A stretch of DNA of 64,000 nucleotides from Palsa-504 sp963818225 (lineage in GTDB: Bacteria; Actinomycetota; Actinomycetes; Streptosporangiales; Streptosporangiaceae), in contig CAWFRO010000014.1 of assembly GCA_963818225.1 (NCBI GenBank), positions 620,001-684,000 of the forward strand, given 5' to 3'. A model generated the notes under the pieces. The model was not told the DNA's origin, ran no database searches, and worked only from the letters and a program-made list of their open reading frames with translations. Shown one piece after another: positions 45,966-56,609 of the stretch. Position 1 is the first letter of the stretch; the number at the start of each line of letters is the position of its first letter. The position numbers and the translations under genes were made by a program.

Positions 45966-47254
45966 GACTCCAGATAGGCCTGCTGCGGGGGGGTGAGCGC
46001 GTCGATCGTGGTGCCCGCGGCGGCCAGCACGAGCCCGGCCGCCTCGGCGTCGATGGCGACGGGCACCTCGTACACGCCGGGCGGGAGCTTGCCGCCGGTG
46101 CTGTCGGCGGACACCGCGCCGGCGAGCCAGGCCAGGGCCAGCGCCTCGATGCCGAAGGCCACGTCCATGACCTCGGGCGGATGGCCTTCGGCCGCGACCA
46201 GGTTCACCACCCGGCCCTCGGCGAGCAGCAGCATGGTCCGGCCGTCCCCGAGTTCATAGGCGTCGACGTGCGGGCGCACATCCTGGTGCACCGCCGTGGC
46301 CAGGTCGGTGAGCGCGCGCACGTCGATCTCCACGTCGAAGTGCCCCGCGTTGGCCAGGATGGCGCCGTCCCGCATGGCCGCGATGTGCGCCGCGCCGATC
46401 ACGTCGCACGATCCGGTCGCGGTGATGAACACCTCGCCCAGCGGCGCGGCGGCCGCCATCGGCAGCACGCGGAAACCGTACAGCGACGCCTCCAGGGCCC
46501 GGACCGGATCGATCTCGGTGACGATGACGTGGGCGCCCAGGCCACGGGCCCGTTCGGCCACACCCCGGCCGCTGGCGCCGAACCCGGCCACCACCACGGT
46601 CTTGCCCGCCAGCAGCGTGTTGGTGGCCCGCAGGATGCCGTCGAGAGCCGACTGCCCGGTGCCGCTGCCTTCGACCAGGCGCCTGACCGCGGTGTCGTGC
46701 GTCGCGACGACTGGGAAGGCCAGCGCGCCCTCGCCGGCCATCCGGCGCAGCCGCAGCACGCCGGTGGCGGTCGACTCGCAGCCGCCCCGGACGGTGGCCA
46801 GCAGGTCCGCCGCCTGGGTGTGCAGCGTGTTCACCAGGTCCCCGCCGTCGTCCAGGACCAGGTCGGGCCCGTGCGGGGCATGGCTGAGGGCCAGTTCGAT
46901 GTGCCGGTAGTAGCCGCGCCGGTCCACCCCGGCCCGGGCGAAGACCGCGGTCTCGTACCGGACGGCCAGGGCCGCGGCGATGTCGTCCTGGGTGGACAGC
47001 GGGTTAGACGCGGCCAGCGACACCGCCGCGCCGCCCGCGCGCAGCAGCCGCACCATCATCGCGGTCTCCGCGGTGACGTGCAGGCAGGCCGCGATGGCCA
47101 GGCCCGCGAACGGCTGCTGCGCGGCGAAGCGCCGCATGAGGCCGGCCATCAGCGGCATGGCCCGCTGCGCGTACCGGATGCGGGCGTCGCCGTCGGGCGC
47201 GAGACCCGGGTCGGCGACGTCCGCCTCCGGCGGGGCCGGCCGAGGGGGGGCCAT
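45947..47254 (-). CDS. Adenosylhomocysteinase-like protein with altered active site
   Basis: 435 residues, of the shorter archaeal-like AdoHcyase type. The NAD-binding fold is intact (V-V-V-A-G-F-G-A-S-G-R-G, then V-I-V-T-E-I-D-P). By alignment with the adjacent canonical AhcY, several substrate/catalytic residues are changed: human E156 is S161, N181 is H186, K186 is R191, D190 is E195, N191 is G196; the C-terminal K-P-x-H-Y-R-Y is missing. His in C-L-H-V-T and Asp in L-D-D-G-G-D remain. It follows ahcY by 10 bp, so it is in the same operon. Probably a regulatory or catalytically altered paralogue. Confidence 0.88.
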   Translation of the reverse strand: MAPPRPAPPEADVADPGLAPDGDARIRYAQRAMPLMAGLMRRFAAQQPFAGLAIAACLHVTAETAMMVRLLRAGGAAVSLAASNPLSTQDDIAAALAVRYETAVFARAGVDRRGYYRHIELALSHAPHGPDLVLDDGGDLVNTLHTQAADLLATVRGGCESTATGVLRLRRMAGEGALAFPVVATHDTAVRRLVEGSGTGQSALDGILRATNTLLAGKTVVVAGFGASGRGVAERARGLGAHVIVTEIDPVRALEASLYGFRVLPMAAAAPLGEVFITATGSCDVIGAAHIAAMRDGAILANAGHFDVEIDVRALTDLATAVHQDVRPHVDAYELGDGRTMLLLAEGRVVNLVAAEGHPPEVMDVAFGIEALALAWLAGAVSADSTGGKLPPGVYEVPVAIDAEAAGLVLAAAGTTIDALTPPQQAYLESWRSGS

Positions 47255-47264
47255 CCCCCGGGCG

Positions 47265-48710
<1,446 letters not shown>

Positions 48711-48842
48711 GGGTTCTCCCTTAGATTCTCTTCTGGCCGAACGGGCCGTGGTGCCCCCTACCGGTCACACGTTATGGGAGCCGGGACGGTACTCGCACGG
48801 ACTCCGGGCGGTTTTTGACAAGGAATTGTTAGAATCTGGCCC

Positions 48843-49199
48843 ATGCGCATCACGGAGGCCGCCCGGCGGCTCGGCACGTCGGCCCGCATGCTCCGCTACC
48901 GCGAGGATCTCGGGCTGCTGCCGCGGATCCGCGACCGTCCCGGACGGGCGACCCCGCGCGGGCCGTCGCACCGGCAGTTCAGCGAGGAGGATGTCGAGGC
49001 CATGGCGGCCGCGCTGGCGCTGGAGCGGCGGTATGACATCAGCCCGGCCTCGCTCGCCTTCGGCCTGCGCGTGCTGGCCGAACCGCAGGTCCGGGCGGCC
49101 GTGGCCGACCTCGGCCGGCGGCTTGGCCGGGGCAGCGCCCCGGCCAGCCGGGCCGTGGACTTCGAGAAGGAACGCGCGCTGCGGCTGCTGGGCCGTTAA
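48843..49199 (+). CDS. MerR-type regulator
   Basis: 118 residues. N-terminal MerR helix-turn-helix: M-R-I-T-E-A-A-R-R-L-G-T-S-A-R-M-L-R-Y-R-E-D-L-G-L-L; second wing with R-Q-F-S-E-E-D-V-E-A-M; short helical C-terminus without the cysteines of metal sensors. TAGAAT lies 7 nt before the ATG and no Shine-Dalgarno is present, so translation is probably leaderless. It is divergent from ahcY, with 132 bp between, so it might control the ahcY pair; this is an inference. The start is at the second conserved residue usual for MerR proteins. Confidence 0.85.
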   Translation: MRITEAARRLGTSARMLRYREDLGLLPRIRDRPGRATPRGPSHRQFSEEDVEAMAAALALERRYDISPASLAFGLRVLAEPQVRAAVADLGRRLGRGSAPASRAVDFEKERALRLLGR

Positions 49200-49248
49200 G
49201 CGACGGAGCCTGGTGGCCGCGTGGCCTCCGTTTTCAGCGCGCAGCGGG

Positions 49249-50646
49249 TCAGCGCGGGGCTGGGGTGTAGATCAGCTTCTTGTTGACGAACTCCTCGATG
49301 CCGTACGGGCCCAGTTCCCGGCCGACGCCGGAGCGCTTGGTCCCGCCGAAGGGCAGGTCGGCCATCGAGCCCTGCGGGCTGTTGATCCACACCATGCCGG
49401 TGTCGAGCAGGTCGGCGACTTCCTCGGCCCGGTCGCGGTCCGCGCTGAACACGACGCCCCCGAGCCCGAACGGCGAGGAATTGGCCAGCTCCACCGCCGC
49501 CGAGGCGTCCGGGACCCGGTAGATGACCGCCGCGGGACCGAACAGCTCCTCGCCATAGGCCCGCATCTGCGGGGTGACGTCGGTCAGGACGGTCGGCTCG
49601 ACGAACGCGCCCGGCCGGTCAACCCGCTGGCCGCCGGTGCGCAGCGTGGCGCCCTTGTCCACCGCGTCGCGGATCTGGCCCATCAGGCGCTCGGCGGCCG
49701 ACTCCGACGACAGCGGCCCCAGGTCCGAGGCGGGGTCGGTGGGATCGCCCGGATGCAGCGCCGCCATCGTCGCGGTGAACTGGTCGACGAACTGGTCGTA
49801 CAGGTCGCCGACGACGATGATCCGCTTGGCCGCGTTGCAGGCCTGGCCGGCGTTGCCCATCCGGCCGGCGACCGCCGCCCGCACGGTCTTGGCCAGGTCG
49901 TCGCTGTCCAGCACGATGAAGGGATCCGATCCGCCGAGCTCCAGGACGACCTTCTTGAGGTTGCGGCCGGCCACCTCGGCGACGGCGGCACCGGCCCGCT
50001 CGCTGCCCGTCACCGACACGCCGGCCACCCGCGGGTCGGCGACCATATCCGCGATCTGGCTGTTGCTGGCGAATATGTTGATGTAGGCGTCCTCGGGCAG
50101 GCCGGCGTCATGGAAGATCTGCTCCATAGCCAGGGCCGACTCTGGGCACTGCGGCGCGTGCTTCAAGATGATCGTGTTGCCGACCATCAGGTTCGGGGCG
50201 GCGAAACGGGCCACCTGGTAGTAGGGGAAGTTCCACGGCATGATGCCGAGCAGCGGGCCGACCGGCTCTTTGCGGATCAGCGCCGTTCCCCCGGCCCGCG
50301 GGCTGAGCGGGGTGTCCGCCAGGAGCGCGGGTCCCTGGTCGGCGTAGTACCGGTAGATGCTCACGACCAGCATGATCTCGCCCTTGGCCTCGCGGGTGGG
50401 CTTGCCCATCTCCCGCGTGATCAGCGCGGCGAGCTCATCGATCCGCTCCGCATACAACTCGGCCACCCGCAGCAGGACCTTGGCCCGCTCGTCCTTCGCG
50501 GTGGTCCGCCAGGACTGGTAAGCGCGGGCGGAACGCGCCAGCACCTGCTCGACCTCCGCATCAGTCGCGGTGGCAAACTCACGCTCGGTCTCGTTGGTGG
50601 CCGGGTTGACGACCTTGTACTCGCTAACTGCTTCGGACTGACTCAC
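49249..50646 (-). CDS. NAD(P)-dependent aldehyde dehydrogenase (succinate-semialdehyde dehydrogenase type)
   Basis: 465 residues from GTG 50646 with GAAGGGAT upstream; the longer frame to 50709 has no ribosome site. ALDH motifs: P-W-N-F-P, V-T-G-S-E-R-A-G, general base in L-E-L-G-G-S-D-P-F, nucleophile in N-A-G-Q-A-C-N-A, and G-G-T-K-R-S-G-V-G-R-E-L. Closest in style to GabD2-like succinate-semialdehyde dehydrogenases, but the substrate cannot be fixed. Convergent with the merR gene. Confidence 0.9.
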   Translation of the reverse strand: MSQSEAVSEYKVVNPATNETEREFATATDAEVEQVLARSARAYQSWRTTAKDERAKVLLRVAELYAERIDELAALITREMGKPTREAKGEIMLVVSIYRYYADQGPALLADTPLSPRAGGTALIRKEPVGPLLGIMPWNFPYYQVARFAAPNLMVGNTIILKHAPQCPESALAMEQIFHDAGLPEDAYINIFASNSQIADMVADPRVAGVSVTGSERAGAAVAEVAGRNLKKVVLELGGSDPFIVLDSDDLAKTVRAAVAGRMGNAGQACNAAKRIIVVGDLYDQFVDQFTATMAALHPGDPTDPASDLGPLSSESAAERLMGQIRDAVDKGATLRTGGQRVDRPGAFVEPTVLTDVTPQMRAYGEELFGPAAVIYRVPDASAAVELANSSPFGLGGVVFSADRDRAEEVADLLDTGMVWINSPQGSMADLPFGGTKRSGVGRELGPYGIEEFVNKKLIYTPAPR

Positions 50647-50771
50647 GCTGGCATCCCTTCGGCTTCGTTGCCGCGGCTGTATTTGTTCCGGGATCGGCTC
50701 TAGCCCCATTCATTACGATAAGCCAGGGCCGTCGCCGGTTCACGCCGCCCCGTGAGGGGCCGGCCAGCGGG

Positions 50772-51431
50772 TCAGCGCAGGGTCCAGATGGTGGTGGTCT
50801 TGAGGTCGATACCTTCCACGATGAACAGGCCGGAGACGAGATAGCTCTCCAGCGGGACCAGATACTCACGGGGCAGGTAGGCCCGGCCGAAGTCACCGGC
50901 CAGGATCTCGGCGCCGCGGGCCGCGCTTCGTTCGAGGTAGTGCAGCACCTGAGCGCCCAGGTCCCGCTCGTAGAAGGCGTCGGCGACCAGGACGACGTCG
51001 GTGCCGTCGGGCGCCTGGGCGTCGTCAGCCAGGATGTCGGCGCGCTCGGCCGCGACCTCGACGCCGTTGGCGGCCGCGTTAACGGTGATGGCCGTGACCG
51101 CGAGCGGATCGATGTCGTACGCGTTGACGGACGAAGCCCCGGCCAGGGCCGCGGCGATGGCGACCAGCCCCGACCCGGAGGCGATGTCAATCACCTTCTG
51201 GCCCGCGACCGTCTCGGGGTGGTCCAGCACGTACCGGGCCAGGGCCTGGCCGCCCGCCCAGGCCACCGCCCAGAACGGCGGGTCCAGATCGGCGCGGCCG
51301 GCCCGCTCCTCGATCGTGTGCCAGGCCGCCATCGGATCGCTGGCCTGGTAGAGCTGGATCTCGGGGACCAGAGGTACCGGGCCGAGCTCGCTGATGCGGC
51401 GGATGACCTCGACGTCGGACGGGCCGGTCAT
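50772..51431 (-). CDS. Protein methyltransferase, METTL20/PrmA-like
   Basis: 219 residues. SAM-binding fold: V-I-D-I-A-S-G-S-G-L-V-A-I-A-A, acidic Y-D-I-D-P-L-A-V, and D-V-V-L-V-A-D-A-F-Y. The preceding P-P-F-W-A-V-A-W-A-G-G-Q-A-L-A-R-Y is characteristic of the ETF-beta lysine methyltransferase-like (METTL20) and related L11-methyltransferase-annotated group. The target protein is unknown. ATG overlaps the end of the CDF transporter gene by 4 bp (51428-51431), so the two are translationally coupled. Confidence 0.82.
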   Translation of the reverse strand: MTGPSDVEVIRRISELGPVPLVPEIQLYQASDPMAAWHTIEERAGRADLDPPFWAVAWAGGQALARYVLDHPETVAGQKVIDIASGSGLVAIAAALAGASSVNAYDIDPLAVTAITVNAAANGVEVAAERADILADDAQAPDGTDVVLVADAFYERDLGAQVLHYLERSAARGAEILAGDFGRAYLPREYLVPLESYLVSGLFIVEGIDLKTTTIWTLR

Positions 51432-52498
51432 TTGGTCTCTTCGGCCTGGCCGGCGGGGCCGGCGGGATCGGCGGGGCCGGTCTGGCCGGCGGGGCCGGTC
51501 TGGTCGGCGGGGCCGGCCTGGTTGCGGCGGGAGGAGCGGCCGCGCTGGGCAGAGCGGACGGAGGGGTCGGCCTGATCGGCGCGGGACGGGTGGTAGAGGT
51601 CGGGCTCCAGGTAGATCACGTTGGCGATCGGGACGGCGGCGCGGACCCGCTGCTCGGCCTCATCGATGCCGACCGCGACCTGGGCCGCGGTGTCGGTGGG
51701 GCGCACCGCGATCTTCGCGGCGACCAGGATCGAATCCGGGCTGATGTGCACCGTCCGCATGTGGATCACCCGGTCGACCTCGGGGCCGGCCTCAAGCGCG
51801 GCGATGACCAGTCGCTGCACCTCGGCACTGGCGGCCTCGCCGATCAGCAGGCTCTTCATCTCCACGGCCAGGATCGCCGCGGCCGCGCCGAGCAGCAGGC
51901 CGATGGCCAGGGAGCCCGCGCCGTCCCACTGGCCGTTCCCGGTGAGCGCGGCCAGCGTCACCCCGGTGAACGCGAACCCCAGCCCGATCAGGGCGGCCAG
52001 GTCCTCGAGCAGGACCACGGGCAGCTCGGGCGCCTTGGTCCGCCGGATGAAGGTGCCCCAGTTGCGGTCGCCGCGGACCTTGTTGGCCTCGCTGACCCCG
52101 GTGCGCAGCGAGAGGCCCTCGAGCACCGCGGAGGCGACCAGGACGACCAGGGCCACCAGCGGCGAGCGGACCGGCTCCGGGTTCAGGATCTTGTGCAGGC
52201 CGTCGTAGACCGAGAAGGCCGCGCCGACGGTGAACAGCATCACCGACACCACGAACCCGTAGAAGTACCGCTCGCGCCCGAAGCCGAACGGGTGCTCGTC
52301 CGACGGCGGCCGCAGCGACCGGCCGCGCCCGACGAGCAGCAGCACCTCGTTGCCGGTGTCGGCGACCGAGTGCACGGCCTCGGCCAGCATGGACGCGGAT
52401 CCGGTAAACAAGAACGCGACGAACTTGGTCACGGCGATGCCGAGGTTGGCGCCGAGGGCAGCGAGTACCGCCCTCATCTCGCGCAGCGACACCCGCAC
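51428..52498 (-). CDS. Cation diffusion facilitator (CDF) family transporter
   Basis: 356 residues from GTG 52498 (GGAG 11 nt upstream); the long upstream frame is antisense to nothing useful and overlaps the SIS gene, so it is excluded. Six helices in the first 210 residues with A-E-A-V-H-S-V-A-D-T in helix 2 and E-D-L-A-A-L-I in helix 5 (the usual metal site is H/D-x-x-x-D in each), then a cytoplasmic domain ending I-Y-L-E-P-D. The tail (about 320-356) is a Gly-Pro-Ala repeat from GGCCGG-type DNA. CDF proteins export zinc, manganese or iron; the helix pattern alone does not say which. Confidence 0.9.
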   Translation of the reverse strand: MRVSLREMRAVLAALGANLGIAVTKFVAFLFTGSASMLAEAVHSVADTGNEVLLLVGRGRSLRPPSDEHPFGFGRERYFYGFVVSVMLFTVGAAFSVYDGLHKILNPEPVRSPLVALVVLVASAVLEGLSLRTGVSEANKVRGDRNWGTFIRRTKAPELPVVLLEDLAALIGLGFAFTGVTLAALTGNGQWDGAGSLAIGLLLGAAAAILAVEMKSLLIGEAASAEVQRLVIAALEAGPEVDRVIHMRTVHISPDSILVAAKIAVRPTDTAAQVAVGIDEAEQRVRAAVPIANVIYLEPDLYHPSRADQADPSVRSAQRGRSSRRNQAGPADQTGPAGQTGPADPAGPAGQAEETK

Positions 52499-52503
52499 TC
52501 GTG

Positions 52504-53769
52504 TTACTCGCTCCGGGCCCGGAGGTCGGTGATGGCGGCGGCCGCGCCGGGATCGATGCCCGACGCGATGGCCAGGTACACGCTCGCGTAGTCGGCCAGC
52601 TGGACCACTCCGGCCAGCCGCACCAGCGGGTGCTCGCCGTCCATGGCCAGCTCGGACAGCCCGATCCCGCGCTGGGTGGCCAGCTCGGTGACGGCCCGCT
52701 GCTGGGCCGCGACCCGTGGGTCCTGGTCCGGATCGGTGATCAGCACGAGCCGCAGCGGGGTGAACCCGCGGCCCCGGGCCGGGCCCGTCATCTCCGCGTC
52801 CTCGTAGTCCAGCTCCCAGGAGGACAGGTCCTCCAGGCCGGAGATGTCGTCGGGTGCCTCGGGCGGCGGGGCAGGCGCGGCGGGCGGGGAGAGCGCGCCC
52901 GGGACGAACGGCCCGTCGAACGCGGCGACCTGGCCCAGGGCGGCCTCCGGCAGCACGCCCGCGATCGCCGGGTACTTGGCAATCTCGCTGAGCTGGGCGG
53001 CGAACCGGCGGGCGGCGACCCCGCTCAGCGGCGACGTCCCCCACACCACCGGCAGCGAGCCGACCAGATCCAGGGCCAGCGACTTGCCCGGGTTGACGAA
53101 CGACTCGCTGGCCGGCCGGCACTGATGAGAGACGTCCTCGAGCCGGTTCGCCGCTTTCTCGTAGACCTCGGGCCCGAGCCGGGCCACACCCAGCCGCTCC
53201 GCGATGACCAGCAGCGGGATGGCCAGTTCCCACAGGGCGGAGCGCGGCAGCACCGGCCCGGACGGCCCCGCCGGTTCGACCGTGATGAACGGGGCCCGGG
53301 CCTGCTCGGCGACGCGCTGCAGCGCGGAATCCTTGGTCCCGATGCAGGCCAGGCGGCAGCCGCGCCGCGCGGCCTCGGCCGCGATGGCGAGGGTCTGCGC
53401 CGTGGCGCCCGGGGCGGACACCGCGATCACCGCGTCGGCCGCCCCGACCCAGCCCGGCAGGCGCTCGGCCTGCGAGGCGATGACCTGGACCGGGCTGCCC
53501 GGCCCGACGACGGCGCCCAGCACCTCACCCGCGAGGCCCGCGCTGCCCAGGCCCGTGGCCACCAGCGCGCGCGGCCTCGCGTCCGGGGTGAAGGCCGACA
53601 GGTTCGCCTCCTGGCAGGACCGCAGCGAGGTACGGACCTGCGCCGCCGCCGATGCCACCTGCCGCAGCACGTCCCCGGGATCGGCCGCCTCGATCACGTC
53701 GGGGGTGTCGAGCCGGTCCGCGGCCAAGGCGAACTCGGACCCGCCCCAGTCGTCCAGGCTGTCGCTCAT
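52504..53769 (-). CDS. SIS-domain protein, phosphoglucose/phosphomannose isomerase type
   Basis: 421 residues. Two SIS-like halves: an N-terminal part with T-G-L-G-S-A-G-L-A-G-E-V and A-V-S-A-P-G-A-T-A-Q-T-L (sugar-phosphate loop, usually S-x-S-G-x-T), and a C-terminal bifunctional PGI/PMI domain with E-S-F-V-N-P-G-K and W-G-T-S-P-L-S. A Pro/Ala/Glu-rich insert lies at about 285-315. Position next to manB matches Mycobacterium Rv3256c. It probably provides mannose-6-phosphate for ManB, although the Ser-to-Ala change in the first loop leaves activity uncertain. Confidence 0.82.
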   Translation of the reverse strand: MSDSLDDWGGSEFALAADRLDTPDVIEAADPGDVLRQVASAAAQVRTSLRSCQEANLSAFTPDARPRALVATGLGSAGLAGEVLGAVVGPGSPVQVIASQAERLPGWVGAADAVIAVSAPGATAQTLAIAAEAARRGCRLACIGTKDSALQRVAEQARAPFITVEPAGPSGPVLPRSALWELAIPLLVIAERLGVARLGPEVYEKAANRLEDVSHQCRPASESFVNPGKSLALDLVGSLPVVWGTSPLSGVAARRFAAQLSEIAKYPAIAGVLPEAALGQVAAFDGPFVPGALSPPAAPAPPPEAPDDISGLEDLSSWELDYEDAEMTGPARGRGFTPLRLVLITDPDQDPRVAAQQRAVTELATQRGIGLSELAMDGEHPLVRLAGVVQLADYASVYLAIASGIDPGAAAAITDLRARSE

Positions 53770-53797
53770 GCCGTATCTCTCATGGCGTATCTCTCAT
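53767..53797 (-). repeat. 14-bp tandem repeat at the Trm112/SIS junction
   Basis: Units CATGCCGTATCTCT and CATGGCGTATCTCT followed by a partial CATGGC. The array spans the SIS-gene start codon and the stop codon of the Trm112-like gene, so both signals are copies of the same element. Confidence 0.8.
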
Positions 53798-53979
53798 GGC
53801 TGGTCGCCGGGCCGTCTGGCCTCTTCCACGAGCAGCACCGGGATGTCGTCGCGCACCGGGTAGGCCAGCGCGCATTTCTCGTTGGTGCACACCAGCTCGC
53901 TGGCGTCATCATCGACCCGCAGCGGCGAGTGGCATTCGGGACAGGCCAGGATATCGAGGAGCCAGCCTTCAATCTGCAT
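53794..53979 (-). CDS. Trm112 family (UPF0434-like) zinc protein
   Basis: 61 residues. L-L-D-I-L-A-C-P-E-C-H at the N-terminus and L-V-C-T-N-E-K-C-A-L-A-Y-P-V-R-D-D-I-P-V-L-L at the C-terminus are diagnostic of Trm112/YcaR-like proteins. Two CxxC-like pairs would bind zinc. In eukaryotes and archaea Trm112 activates methyltransferases; the bacterial role is unclear. It sits between manB and the SIS isomerase gene in the same direction, as in other actinobacteria. Confidence 0.88.
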   Translation of the reverse strand: MQIEGWLLDILACPECHSPLRVDDDASELVCTNEKCALAYPVRDDIPVLLVEEARRPGDQP

Positions 53980-53998
53980 CCGATCTCCCTGTCCTCCC

Positions 53999-54063
53999 TG
54001 ACGGCACTGTGATTCCTGACGGCACTGTGATTCCTGACGATGCTGTGATTCCTGACGATGCTG

Positions 54064-54071
<8 letters not shown>
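53999..54071 (-). repeat. 18-bp tandem repeats on the stop codon of manB
   Basis: Four units of TGACGGCACTGTGATTCC type (first two identical, next two with ATG for GCA-type changes, the last 19 bp), then a partial copy continuing into the manB 3' end. The array starts at the manB stop (54064-54066) and extends towards the Trm112 gene. Confidence 0.85.
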
Positions 54072-55407
<1,336 letters not shown>

Positions 55408-55469
55408 TGCTCGACACGCCTCCGTGAAGGGACAGGTGCCACCGGACGGTTACGGCGGCAGTGCCGAGC

Positions 55470-55838
55470 CTATCCGTCCTGCGGAGGGCCCGAGCGTAGC
55501 ACCCGGAGGTGACCGCGGCGGCCCACCTCGACGCCGTGTCCGACGGGCTCGGCATCCGCTTTCCCCACGCCGATCTCCGGCCGGGCCTCCATCACGGCGT
55601 TGGCCAGAGCTTCCAGGTCATCGGCGCGGTCGTCGGCGGGGTCGACGGGCAGCCGGACCACGTCCCAGCCCCGCGGCGCGGTAAGCCGGCCGGCGTGCTT
55701 CTCGCACAGGTCATAGCAGTGCGGCTCGACGTAGGCGGCCAGCGGGCCGAGCACCGCCGTCGAGTCACGGTACACATACGTCAGCGTGTACACGGGCGGA
55801 TGCTTGCATGCGGTGCGCGAGCAGCATCGAGAACTCAC
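55470..55838 (-). CDS. DUF3499 family zinc-ribbon-like protein
   Basis: 122 residues from GTG 55838 (GAGG upstream; longer starts are open). Conserved DUF3499 pattern: C-C-S-R-T-A-C, T-L-T-Y-V-Y-x-D-S-T-A-V-L-G-P-L-A, P-H-C-Y-D-L-C-x-x-H-A-x-R-L-T-A-P-R-G-W. The cysteines and histidines suggest a zinc site. Function unknown. Immediately upstream of manB on the same strand, as in Mycobacterium Rv3258c. Confidence 0.88.
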   Translation of the reverse strand: MSSRCCSRTACKHPPVYTLTYVYRDSTAVLGPLAAYVEPHCYDLCEKHAGRLTAPRGWDVVRLPVDPADDRADDLEALANAVMEARPEIGVGKADAEPVGHGVEVGRRGHLRVLRSGPPQDG

Positions 55839-56066
55839 CCAGCCCACCTCGCTCACATCGCACGTGACGATCAGATGACCGGAGCCCCGGGACGGCGTCG
55901 GATACAACCGTGACGGTATCCGCCCGCGGACGGTAACGCCATCACCATGGCCCGGCGCGGTGATCGTGTCGTGCTTGTGCCTTATCCGCAAGTTCGAGGC
56001 GGCCGGCCGGCCGGGGCTGCGGCCGCGGGACCCGCGGAGCGGCGTGATCTTATACGCTCGGTAGCT

Positions 56067-56540
56067 GTGCAGACCGGGGAAGGTGGGCGGCCCGCTTCGG
56101 GCGGGCCGCGGCCGCGGCGGCGGGATCGCCATGGCCGCGGGCTGCGCGGCAGGCTCGTCCCGCCCGGGGTGCCGCTGTACCGCAGCCGGGCCGAGCAGTT
56201 CGACGACATCGTCCTGGAGGCCGTGGCCCGGCTCGAGCCGCGGTGGGAGACCGAGCTGTCCGACGTGGAGTTCGCCGTCCAGGAGGTGCCCGACGCCGAC
56301 ACCGCCGATGATGAGGGCGTGCCGCTGGCCCGCATCGTCCGCGGCTCGGCCGACGCCAGCGACCCGCAGCGCCCCGCTACGGGACCGCGCATCGTGCTGT
56401 TCCGGCGCCCGCTGCTGGCCCGGGCGGAGGACGAGGACGAGCTGAGCGAGCTCGTGTTCGACGTGGTGGTCGAGGAGTTCGCGGAGATCCTCGGGGTGGA
56501 TCCCGAGACCATCGATCCCGGCTACGGCGACTTCAGCTGA
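56067..56540 (+). CDS. Metallopeptidase-family (zincin fold) protein without HExxH
   Basis: 157 residues from GTG 56067. Basic start (R-R-R-D-R-H-G-R-G-L-R-G), then V-P-L-x-x-S-R-A-E-x-F-D-D-I-V, R-W-E-T-E-L-S-D-V-E-F-A-V-Q-E-V-P, I-V-L-F-R-R-P-L-L-A-R and E-L-V-F-D-V-V-V-E-E-F-A-E-I-L-G. This is the actinobacterial Zincin_1-like family (Rv3259 position). The helix that would hold HExxH reads V-V-V-E-E-F-A-E, so no metal-binding histidines are present. TATACG lies 10 nt before the GTG with no Shine-Dalgarno, suggesting a leaderless mRNA. Confidence 0.8.
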   Translation: MQTGEGGRPASGGPRPRRRDRHGRGLRGRLVPPGVPLYRSRAEQFDDIVLEAVARLEPRWETELSDVEFAVQEVPDADTADDEGVPLARIVRGSADASDPQRPATGPRIVLFRRPLLARAEDEDELSELVFDVVVEEFAEILGVDPETIDPGYGDFS

Positions 56541-56609
56541 CGGCCAGTCGCCGGTAGGCCGGCGGGGATCTTCCAGACTTTTTTAAGGTCGAGTGGCCAG
56601 AGTGTACGG

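Noticed and set aside
51428..53233. Single 601-codon gene covering the CDF transporter and half of the SIS gene
   Set aside because: The first half is the wrong frame of the SIS-domain gene; the transporter begins at about 52498.
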